Positions 1-5,384 of a DNA stretch of 12,536 nt are shown here, one piece after another; position 1 is the first letter of the stretch, and the number at the start of each line of letters is the position of its first letter. The stretch lies in contig CAZBBX010000046.1 of the NCBI GenBank assembly GCA_964490325.1, forward strand, positions 1 through 12,536, written 5' to 3'. This stretch comes from DAOPJM01 sp964490325. GTDB taxonomy: Bacteria; Bacillota; Clostridia; Christensenellales; CAG-138. Under the pieces are notes generated by a model that saw only the letters and a list, made by a program, of their open reading frames with translations, was not told the origin of the DNA and made no database searches. The translations under genes were made by a program, and so were the position numbers.

Positions 1-62
1 GTTCCTCAGTGCCGATCTTGTATTCCTCAACGTTATTTTGGATTCCTCAGAGCCGTCTTGCC
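1..62. repeat. three degenerate ~20-bp tandem units at the window edge
   Basis: The 7-mer TTCCTCA occurs at 2-8, 23-29 and 43-49, spaced 21 and 20 bases. The first unit (TTCCTCAGTGCCGATCTTG, 2-20) and the third (TTCCTCAGAGCCGTCTTG, 43-60) match almost throughout; the middle unit is more diverged. The third unit overlaps the last codons of the serS reading frame and supplies its stop codon. Such short tandem copies exactly at an edge suggest an assembly artefact, but a real minisatellite or insertion scar cannot be excluded from this sequence. Confidence 0.55.
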
Positions 63-1150
63 TGCGCATCGCCAAGGTTGGAGCAGCTGCCCACCTCAAA
101 ATACTTCTTTTGCCGCGGCGACCACGCCTCCACATCGCAGCTTTTGACCTTCAGATCGGCAAGATCGCCCGAGCAGCACTCCAGCGTGCGCACGGGGATG
201 TCCAGCGAGCGGAAGAAGGCGACGCTGTTTTGCCACAGCTCATCGTACATCGCCTTGCTCTCATCGGGACGGCAGACAACGATCATCTCCTGCTTTTCAA
301 ACTGATGGATGCGATACACCCCGCGCTCCTCGATGCCGTGCGCGCCCACCTCCTTGCGGAAGCAGGGGGAGTAGCTGGTCAGGCGGCGGGGGAGGCTGTC
401 CTCCTCCAAGAAGCTGTCCGCAAAGCGGCCGATCATGGAGTGCTCACTGGTGCCGATGAGGTAGAGATCCTCGCCCTCGATCTTGTACATCATGTTCTCC
501 ATCTCGGTGAAGCTCATCACGCCGTTGACCACATCGCCGCGGATCATGTACGGCGGGATGACGTAGGTGTAACCGCGATCGATCATAAAGTCGCGGGCAT
601 AGCTCAGGATGCCGCTGTGCAGGCGGGCAATGTCGCCCATCAGGTAGTAAAAGCCATTGCCGCTGGTACGGCGGGCATTGTCCAGATCGATGCCGTGGAG
701 CGCTTCCATGATGTCCACATGGTAGGGGATGGGGAAGTCGGGCACGACAGGCTCGCCGAAGCGCTCGATCTCCACGTTCTCAGAGTCGTCCTTGCCGATG
801 GGCACGCTCTCGTCGATGATGTTGGGAATGACGAGCATACGCCTGCGGATCTCCTCCTTTAGCTCCTCCTCGCGGACGGTCAGGGCGGCCATTTCATCCG
901 CCATGGAGACGACCTCGCGCTTAGCCTGCTCGGCCTCCTCGCGCTGCCCCTTTGCCATCATGCCGCCGATCTGCTTGGACAGCACATTGCGCCGATTGCG
1001 CAGACCGTCGCAGCGCGTGGTGCAGTCGCGATACTCGTTGTCCAAGGCAATGACCTCGTCCACCAAGGGCAGCTTTTCAAACTGAAACTTTTTTTTGATG
1101 TTCTCACGAACCAGCTCGGGTTCCTGACGGATCAAACGAATGTCGATCAT
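47..1150 (-). CDS. serS: seryl-tRNA synthetase, C-terminally truncated
   Basis: Charges tRNA-Ser with serine in the cytoplasm (class II synthetase). The visible 367 residues comprise the N-terminal tRNA-binding coiled coil (about 30-105) and most of the catalytic core: the TSEH serine-site loop (234-237), motif 2 FRKE (264-267) with HQFEK (282-286), and GSCSN (354-358). The frame then stops at TGA (47-49) right after DAQARRL, where family members continue with a basic RIR-like stretch and motif 3, the ATP-binding segment. About 50-60 residues are missing compared with the usual ~425. Neither other frame in the last 46 bases resumes the family sequence. The start at 1150 is chosen because AAAGGATG lies just upstream and the N-terminus MIDIRLIRQEPE fits the family; an earlier in-frame start would lie inside argS. 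It follows argS by one base, so it is co-transcribed. Identity is certain; whether it is broken or artefactual is open. Confidence 0.9.
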   Translation of the reverse strand: MIDIRLIRQEPELVRENIKKKFQFEKLPLVDEVIALDNEYRDCTTRCDGLRNRRNVLSKQIGGMMAKGQREEAEQAKREVVSMADEMAALTVREEELKEEIRRRMLVIPNIIDESVPIGKDDSENVEIERFGEPVVPDFPIPYHVDIMEALHGIDLDNARRTSGNGFYYLMGDIARLHSGILSYARDFMIDRGYTYVIPPYMIRGDVVNGVMSFTEMENMMYKIEGEDLYLIGTSEHSMIGRFADSFLEEDSLPRRLTSYSPCFRKEVGAHGIEERGVYRIHQFEKQEMIVVCRPDESKAMYDELWQNSVAFFRSLDIPVRTLECCSGDLADLKVKSCDVEAWSPRQKKYFEVGSCSNLGDAQARRL

Positions 1151-1151
1151 A

Positions 1152-2843
1152 TTACATCCTTTCGGGCGCTTGTACGCCAATGAGGTAGAGACCGTTTTGA
1201 AGCGTGATGCGGGTCGCATCGGTCAAAGCCAAACGTGCTGCGCGCACGGCAGGCTCGTCCACCATGATGCGCTGCTCGTAGTAAAACTTGTTGTACGCGG
1301 CGGCAATGGCGACGGTCGCACGGGAAACAAGGTACGGCTCGTACTTGTCGAAGGCAGACTTGACGGCTTCGGGGAAGTCGGCAAGCGCCTTGAGCAGCGC
1401 CTGTGCGGAGGGATCGGACAGGGCGGCGGCGTCCATGTCGTCTATACTGTAGGCGCCCGCCTTGCGCAGCACCGAGCAGCAGCGCGCATGGGTGTACTGC
1501 ACATACGGACCCGTCTCGCCGTCGAAGTTCAGCGCCTTGTCGTAACTGAAATCCACGTCCTTGATGCGGCTGTTGTACAGCACCGTGAACAGCAGCGCGC
1601 CCACGCCGACCTGCTCGGCGATCTCGTCCTTGCCCTCCAAGTCGGGACTTTTCTCCTCCATGATGGCGCGAGCCTTGCTGACGGCGGTGCTGACAACGTC
1701 GTCCAAGTAGACCACATGTCCGTGCCGCGTGGACAGGGTGGAGCCTTCAAAGGACATCATGCCAAAGTTCACATGCACGCAGTCCTTGGCCCAGTCCCGC
1801 CCCATCAGCTCCAGCACCTTGAAGAACTGGCGAAAATGCAGATCCTGCTGGTAAGCCACGACGTACAGGGACTTTTGAAAGTCGTAGGTCGTCTTGCGAT
1901 AGCAGGCGGCGGCCAAGTCGCGGGTGGCGTAGATGGTGCTGCCGTCGCTCTTGAGGATGATGCAGGGGGGCATGTTCCATTCGGAAAGATCCACGATGGT
2001 CGCGCCCTTGTCCACCTTGGAGATGCCTTTTTCCCGCAGCTCCTCGATGATGGCGGGCATCTTGTCCTCATAGAAGGCTTCGCCGTTGTAGCTGTCAAAG
2101 TGAACGCCCAGCCGCTCATAGACCTTGGCGTCCTCATCGAGCGTGACCTTCTTCATGGCGGCCCAAAGCGTCTGCGCCTCCGCATCGCCCTGCTCTAATT
2201 TCTTGAACCAAGCGCGAGCCTCGTCGTCGATGGCGGGGGTCTTTTCCGCTTCCTCGTGATAGCGCACATACAGCCCCACCAGCTCGCGCACGGTGTAGGC
2301 CTCGATGGGCTTATCGCCCCAAGCCTTGTATGCGTAGATCATCTTGCCAAACTGCGTGCCCCAGTCGCCCAAGTGGTTGATGGACACGGGCTTATAGCCG
2401 TTGAAGTCCACGATGCGCGCCAAGCTGTTGCCTATGGCGGTGGTGGGCAGATGGCTGATGGAGAAGGGCTTGGCGATGTTGATGGACGAAAACTCCACGC
2501 AGACCGTGCCGCCCCTGCCGTTCGCATTGGAGCCATAGCGCGTCTGTTCGGCCAGGATGCGGCGCAGCACGTTTGCGGCGCGATCCTGCTTGTCCAAGAA
2601 GAAGTTGACATAGGGGCCGGCTGCCTCGGCACGTTCGACGCCCTCTATGGCAGTGAGCTTTTCAGCAAGCTCTCCCGCGATGACGGCGGGACTTTTATGC
2701 AGCGTCTTGGCAAGGCGGAAGCAGGGAAAGGCAAGGTCGCCCAGCTCGGCATTCTTAGGCTTTTCCAAGCTGCTTTGCACCGTCGCTTCCTCCAAGCCGA
2801 TCAGCGGCGTCAGAGCGGCGGCTATGCGCGTTTTTACGTCCAT
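1152..2843 (-). CDS. argS: arginyl-tRNA synthetase with atypical HIGH motif
   Basis: Class I synthetase that charges tRNA-Arg with arginine; 563 residues, the usual length. The N-terminal Arg-tRNA-synthetase domain (about 5-85, with LGDLAFPCF) is followed by the catalytic Rossmann core containing SSINIAKPF (119-127), NHLGDWGTQFGK (156-167) and a KMSKS-like STRHG (371-375). The C-terminal DALR anticodon-binding domain begins near GPYVQYTHAR. Oddity: the HIGH signature reads SISH (128-131), so the first His and the Gly are both Ser; the codons TCC ATC AGC CAT are at 2462-2451. The start at 2843 is set by TTGGAGGATCTC just upstream; longer in-frame extensions run across the nuclease gene and have no family similarity. 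serS starts one base after the stop, with its ribosome site inside the last argS codons. The leader is only about 25 nt, so no T-box fits. Confidence 0.95.
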   Translation of the reverse strand: MDVKTRIAAALTPLIGLEEATVQSSLEKPKNAELGDLAFPCFRLAKTLHKSPAVIAGELAEKLTAIEGVERAEAAGPYVNFFLDKQDRAANVLRRILAEQTRYGSNANGRGGTVCVEFSSINIAKPFSISHLPTTAIGNSLARIVDFNGYKPVSINHLGDWGTQFGKMIYAYKAWGDKPIEAYTVRELVGLYVRYHEEAEKTPAIDDEARAWFKKLEQGDAEAQTLWAAMKKVTLDEDAKVYERLGVHFDSYNGEAFYEDKMPAIIEELREKGISKVDKGATIVDLSEWNMPPCIILKSDGSTIYATRDLAAACYRKTTYDFQKSLYVVAYQQDLHFRQFFKVLELMGRDWAKDCVHVNFGMMSFEGSTLSTRHGHVVYLDDVVSTAVSKARAIMEEKSPDLEGKDEIAEQVGVGALLFTVLYNSRIKDVDFSYDKALNFDGETGPYVQYTHARCCSVLRKAGAYSIDDMDAAALSDPSAQALLKALADFPEAVKSAFDKYEPYLVSRATVAIAAAYNKFYYEQRIMVDEPAVRAARLALTDATRITLQNGLYLIGVQAPERM

Positions 2844-2874
2844 GAGATCCTCCAAAATTTTTCCTGTATTGTTT

Positions 2875-2903
2875 ATTATAGCAAAAGCATGTCCAAAAGA
2901 AAA
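2875..2903 (-). promoter_or_regulatory. argS-serS promoter, extended -10
   Basis: On the minus strand an exact TATAAT (2880-2875) is preceded by TGC (2883-2881), giving the extended -10 form TGnTATAAT. The -35 position (2903-2898, TTTTCT) is a poor match, as is common for extended -10 promoters. The predicted start lies about 25 nt upstream of the argS ATG, leaving no room for a T-box or other leader riboswitch. Confidence 0.7.
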
Positions 2904-2921
2904 GGGTGCGCGCGGAATTTC

Positions 2922-2950
2922 TTGACGTTCGGCCAAAAACAAGATATGAT
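2922..2950 (+). promoter_or_regulatory. nuclease gene promoter
   Basis: TTGACG (2922-2927) and TATGAT (2945-2950) are separated by exactly 17 bases, a near-consensus housekeeping sigma promoter. The expected start near 2957 gives a ~28-nt leader with GGAGG at 2974-2978, six bases before the ATG. It lies back to back with the argS promoter, the two -35 elements about 20 bases apart. Confidence 0.75.
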
Positions 2951-2984
2951 ACAGGGAAATGACGCGAAAATTCGGAGGTATGGA

Positions 2985-4166
2985 ATGAAGAGGACACTTA
3001 GGGCGATCTTGGCGGCGCTGCTGGCGCTGACGCTTCTGATCGGCCTTGCACCTGCCAACACGCGGCAGGCGAGCGCTTACGCTTACAACACGGGGGCACG
3101 CGGCGTCAACTGCACGAGCCTTTCTACCGCAGCCAAGGCCTACTATACGGGCAGCTATACATACGAGATCCTGTCCAAGCAGAGCGGCACGACGCTGAAA
3201 AGCTCTCTCTGCACCCTGATGACGAGCACCCATAAGAAGATCACCTCGTACAACGACCTGCGCAGCTACCTTGCCTATTCGGACACGGATCCCACGAACA
3301 GCAGCAAGATCATGCTGCTGTACACGGGAGCTTCCGTGACCGCCGCTTGGGACGGCGGCACCACTTGGAACCGCGAGCATGTCTGGTGCCAGTCGCTGGG
3401 CAGCTTCACCACCTCCAACGCAGGCGCGGACATGCACCACCTTCGTCCCGCCGACAACGGCGTCAACTCCTCCCGCGGCAACAAGCCCTTCAGCGAGGTG
3501 CGTTCGGGACAGTACACCACCAAGACGACCACCATCAACGGCGCAAGCTATACGGCGGGCTACTACAACAGTACCTATTGGGAGCCTACGGACAACGTAA
3601 AGGGCGATGTTGCCCGTATCCTCATGTACGTTTACGTTCGCTGGAGCGAGACGAACCTATCGGGTATCATTGCAAGCACGGAATACCTGATGAGCTGGTC
3701 GAAGCTCGATCCCGTGGACGAGTGGGAGATGCAGCGCAACGACATCATCCAGTCCATTCAGGGCAACCGCAACGTGTTCGTGGACTATCCCGAATACACT
3801 TGGCTCATCTTCAACAAGACGATCCCCGCCGACCTCATTACGCCGAGCGGCTCCGCAAGCACCGCAACGGCCACGCCCACAGCGACCGCAACGCCTACCG
3901 CAACGCCTACACCCACGCCTACCGCAACGCCTACGCATGCAGCAGGAACGAGCCTGTACGGCGATGCCGACTGCAACACAAAGGTCGAGTCTGCGGACGC
4001 GGCCTGCATCCTGCGCTATACGGTCAAGCTCAACGATCTGAGCGAGCAGGGACTCATCAATGCCGATGTTGACGGCGCAGAGGGCGTGAGCACAGCAGAC
4101 GCTGCCTGCATCCTGCGCTACACGGTCAAGCTCGTCCTCGTCTTCCCTGTGGAGGAGAAGCCGTAA
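2985..4166 (+). CDS. secreted endonuclease I family nuclease with C-terminal dockerin
   Basis: Predicted extracellular DNA/RNA endonuclease of the endonuclease I (EndA/NucM-like, His-Me finger) family; 393 residues. Residues 1-31 form a signal peptide (MKRTLR basic start, hydrophobic 8-24, ASA cleavage site near 31). The nuclease domain (about 35-285) shows WNREHVW (128-134) with H132 as likely general base and E131 beside it, then DMHHLRP (149-155) and NSSRGNKPF (161-169) with likely metal ligands. The Pro that often follows HVW is Cys135 here. A Thr/Ala/Pro repeat linker (about 286-320) joins a type I dockerin (323-383) with two calcium-loop repeats, GDADCNTKVESAD and NADVDGAEGVSTAD, each followed by AACILRYTVKL. 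The dockerin implies attachment to a cohesin-bearing scaffoldin at or near the cell surface, a family inference. The start is set by GGAGG six bases upstream of ATG 2985. Monocistronic, with its own promoter and terminator. Nuclease and dockerin calls are firm; the natural substrate and scaffold partner are unknown. Confidence 0.93.
   Translation: MKRTLRAILAALLALTLLIGLAPANTRQASAYAYNTGARGVNCTSLSTAAKAYYTGSYTYEILSKQSGTTLKSSLCTLMTSTHKKITSYNDLRSYLAYSDTDPTNSSKIMLLYTGASVTAAWDGGTTWNREHVWCQSLGSFTTSNAGADMHHLRPADNGVNSSRGNKPFSEVRSGQYTTKTTTINGASYTAGYYNSTYWEPTDNVKGDVARILMYVYVRWSETNLSGIIASTEYLMSWSKLDPVDEWEMQRNDIIQSIQGNRNVFVDYPEYTWLIFNKTIPADLITPSGSASTATATPTATATPTATPTPTPTATPTHAAGTSLYGDADCNTKVESADAACILRYTVKLNDLSEQGLINADVDGAEGVSTADAACILRYTVKLVLVFPVEEKP
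3840..3945 (+). repeat. Thr-Pro/Ala-Thr linker-coding low-complexity repeat
   Basis: Short repeated codon pairs (accgcaacg, cctaccgcaacg, acgcctaca and variants) encode ATATPT/ATPTPT residues that form the flexible linker between nuclease and dockerin. Such tracts are prone to length change between strains. Reading the reverse strand gives an Ala/Val/Gly shadow with no support. Confidence 0.7.
4002..4133 (+). repeat. paired 30-bp direct repeat encoding dockerin helices
   Basis: Bases 4002-4031 and 4104-4133 are identical except for one silent change (tat/tac) and encode the same AACILRYTVKL-type helix in both halves of the dockerin. The unit spacing is 102 bases (34 codons). Identity at DNA level, not just protein level, points to recent duplication or gene conversion within the domain. 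Confidence 0.8.
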
Positions 4167-4194
4167 GCGCCCATCCAATAGAGCGATCCATAAG

Positions 4195-4223
4195 CCGCCG
4201 CAGGAGCTTCCGCGGCGGTTTTT
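4195..4223 (+). terminator. intrinsic terminator of the nuclease gene
   Basis: CCGCCGC (4195-4201) pairs with GCGGCGG (4212-4218). The stem is extended inward by GGA (4203-4205) and TCC (4209-4211) across a one-base bulge, leaving the loop GCT. Five T residues follow at 4219-4223. It begins 28 bases after the stop codon. Confidence 0.85.
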
Positions 4224-4231
4224 CGTCCCAC

Positions 4232-4262
4232 AAAAAAGTCCCGCCGAAGGATACGGCGGGAC
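4232..4262 (-). terminator. intrinsic terminator of the perR-rbr operon
   Basis: On the minus strand GTCCCGCCG (4262-4254) and CGGCGGGAC (4246-4238) form a perfect 9-bp stem with a 7-base loop, followed by six T residues (4237-4232). It starts 24 bases past the rubrerythrin stop and faces the nuclease terminator, insulating the convergent units. Confidence 0.88.
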
Positions 4263-4286
4263 GGGGATCAGGGAGGTCAATGAAGC

Positions 4287-4826
4287 TTAATAGTTGGTCG
4301 CACGCAGCTTGAAGTAGGCCTGCGGATGCGCGCAGACGGGGCAGACGGCGGGCGCCTTGGGGCCATAGTGCAGATGACCGCAGTTGGCGCATTCCCAGAC
4401 CTGCTCGTCGTAGCGGGCAAAGACCTTGCCCTGCTCGATGTTCTCAAGCAGCTTGTTATAGCGCTCCTCGTGGGTCTTCTCGATCTTGGCTACCGCGTCA
4501 AACAGGAACGCGATGCGGGTGAAGCCTTCCTCCTTGGCGACCTTGGCGAACTCGGCATACATCTCGGTCCACTCATAGTTCTCGCCTGCGGCGGCGTCCT
4601 TGAGGTTGGTCATGGTGTCGGGAACGGCGTCGCCATGCAGGATCTTGAACCACAGCTTGGCATGTTCCTTCTCGTTGTCGGCGGTATCCTGGAAGAAGCC
4701 GGCGATCTGCTCGTAGCCTTCCTTACGGGCGGCGGAGGCATAGTAGGTGTACTTGTTGCGCGCTTGGGATTCTCCCGCAAATGCGGTCATCAGGTTTTGT
4801 TCGGTCTTTGAGCCTTTCAGTTCCAT
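4287..4826 (-). CDS. rbr: rubrerythrin
   Basis: Cytoplasmic non-haem diiron protein that reduces hydrogen peroxide in anaerobes; 179 residues from the chosen start. The ferritin-like four-helix domain (1-135) carries the expected ligands E19, E52 with H55 (ExxH), E85, E88 and E116 with H119 (ExxH). The C-terminal rubredoxin domain (about 141-179) has C146/C149 (CANC) and C162/C165 (CPVC) for one Fe(SCys)4 centre. Start choice: AAGGAG at 4839-4834 is 7 bases from ATG 4826 but only 1 base from ATG 4832, so the second ATG is preferred. It lies 22 bases after perR, with a strong terminator behind it, so it is the last gene of a peroxide-responsive operon. Electron donors are not encoded nearby. 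Full-length with all metal ligands present. Confidence 0.96.
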   Translation of the reverse strand: MELKGSKTEQNLMTAFAGESQARNKYTYYASAARKEGYEQIAGFFQDTADNEKEHAKLWFKILHGDAVPDTMTNLKDAAAGENYEWTEMYAEFAKVAKEEGFTRIAFLFDAVAKIEKTHEERYNKLLENIEQGKVFARYDEQVWECANCGHLHYGPKAPAVCPVCAHPQAYFKLRATNY

Positions 4827-4833
4827 GTTCATA

Positions 4834-4839
4834 CTCCTT
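4834..4839 (-). promoter_or_regulatory. rbr ribosome binding site, decides the start
   Basis: AAGGAG on the minus strand. Its spacing of 7 bases to ATG 4826, against 1 base to ATG 4832, argues that translation begins with MELKGS and not MNMEL. Confidence 0.7.
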
Positions 4840-4848
4840 TTTTGTATT

Positions 4849-5274
4849 TCATAATGAATTTAACTGTATAACGGCGCACTTGCGTGCGATCGCTTTGCGT
4901 TCCATGCTATCCTTCGGCTTAGTACAGTCGGGGCACAGCCCTTCGATGGTCAATACATAGCTTTCCACCTTGGCGCCGGATTCACGCTCGATGACCCCCT
5001 TGAGCGAGGGAACACTGATGTCCAAGTAGCGTCCGCAGGCGCGGCAAAGCATATGGTCGTGCGGGATCACGTTCTTGTCGTAGCGATCCGCCCCCTTGGC
5101 GGAGGGGATCTTCACGATGTCGCCGTCTGCGCTCATCAGCTTGAGGTTGCGATAGACCGTGCCCACCGCCATGGAGGGCAGCAGCTCCTTGGCCCTTTGA
5201 TAGATCTCATCGGCGGTCAGGTGTTCGCCTGCCTCCCGTATCACGCGGAGGATGATGCTGCGTTGAAGGGTCAT
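4849..5274 (-). CDS. perR: PerR-like Fur family peroxide-sensing repressor
   Basis: Metal-dependent DNA-binding repressor, most likely the regulator of its own operon and of rubrerythrin. Winged helix at about 1-60 (TADEIYQRAKELLP, then recognition-helix region VGTVYRNLKL 38-47), then the dimerisation/metal domain. Residues matching the B. subtilis PerR regulatory site are all present: H18, D66, H72, H74 and D85; the structural zinc cysteines are C77/C80 and C114/C117. The protein begins at the equivalent of the PerR TPQR segment, so it lacks about 20 N-terminal residues. An in-frame TAG just upstream of ATG 5274 shows this short form is real. AGGAG lies 6 bases before the start. A 23-residue basic tail follows the last CxxC. 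The His/Asp set favours PerR over Fur or Zur, but sensing mode is inferred from residue identity only. Confidence 0.88.
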   Translation of the reverse strand: MTLQRSIILRVIREAGEHLTADEIYQRAKELLPSMAVGTVYRNLKLMSADGDIVKIPSAKGADRYDKNVIPHDHMLCRACGRYLDISVPSLKGVIERESGAKVESYVLTIEGLCPDCTKPKDSMERKAIARKCAVIQLNSL

Positions 5275-5290
5275 ACCTATCTCCTAAAAA

Positions 5291-5305
5291 TAAGAATAAT
5301 TCTTA
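5291..5305. promoter_or_regulatory. putative PerR operator, 7-1-7 inverted repeat
   Basis: TAAGAATAATTCTTA is a perfect palindrome with 7-base arms and one central base, the architecture of PerR boxes (TTATAATnATTATAA type). It covers the predicted transcription start of perR-rbr, so bound repressor would block initiation. A second small palindrome, CTATTAAAATAG (5306-5317), abuts it and overlaps the -10 element. Confidence 0.75.
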
Positions 5306-5310
5306 CTATT

Positions 5311-5339
5311 AAAATAGCAGGCTTCATGACGTTTGTCAA
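5311..5339 (-). promoter_or_regulatory. perR-rbr promoter
   Basis: On the minus strand a consensus TTGACA (5339-5334) is followed after 17 bases by TATTTT (5316-5311). A TGC precedes the -10, giving an extended -10. The operator lies immediately downstream, with the perR ribosome site after it. Confidence 0.8.
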
Positions 5340-5384
5340 GGGAAAGTTCCAAAAATATTTTGTTCTGTTTTATAAAAGTTCATC

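Noticed and set aside
1..62. CRISPR-like repeat array
   Set aside because: Units are short, imperfect and directly adjacent with no spacers, and there are no cas genes.
1140..2198. Open frame on the plus strand opposite argS
   Set aside because: A shadow frame of the GC-rich argS gene; its composition is rich in His, Val and Gly, with no ribosome site or domain.
2844..2868. T-box riboswitch or attenuator before argS-serS
   Set aside because: The predicted leader is only about 25 nt, with no stem-loop or T-box sequence.
2256..2984. Long in-frame N-terminal extension of the nuclease gene
   Set aside because: It lies antisense to argS, has no family similarity, and the signal peptide, GGAGG site and promoter place the start at 2985.
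2844..3440. N-terminal extension of argS to 3440
   Set aside because: It crosses the promoter region and the nuclease gene on the other strand; the ArgRS N-terminus and ribosome site fit 2843.
3657..4280. Minus-strand open frame across the nuclease 3' end and terminators
   Set aside because: It runs through both terminators and the Cys/Arg-rich sequence is the complement of the linker and dockerin repeats.
5341..5365. GGAAAGTTCC near-palindrome followed by T/A-rich bases as a terminator for the M23 gene
   Set aside because: The arms are only four bases with no stable stem or following U-run on the transcribed strand; read-through into perR cannot be excluded.
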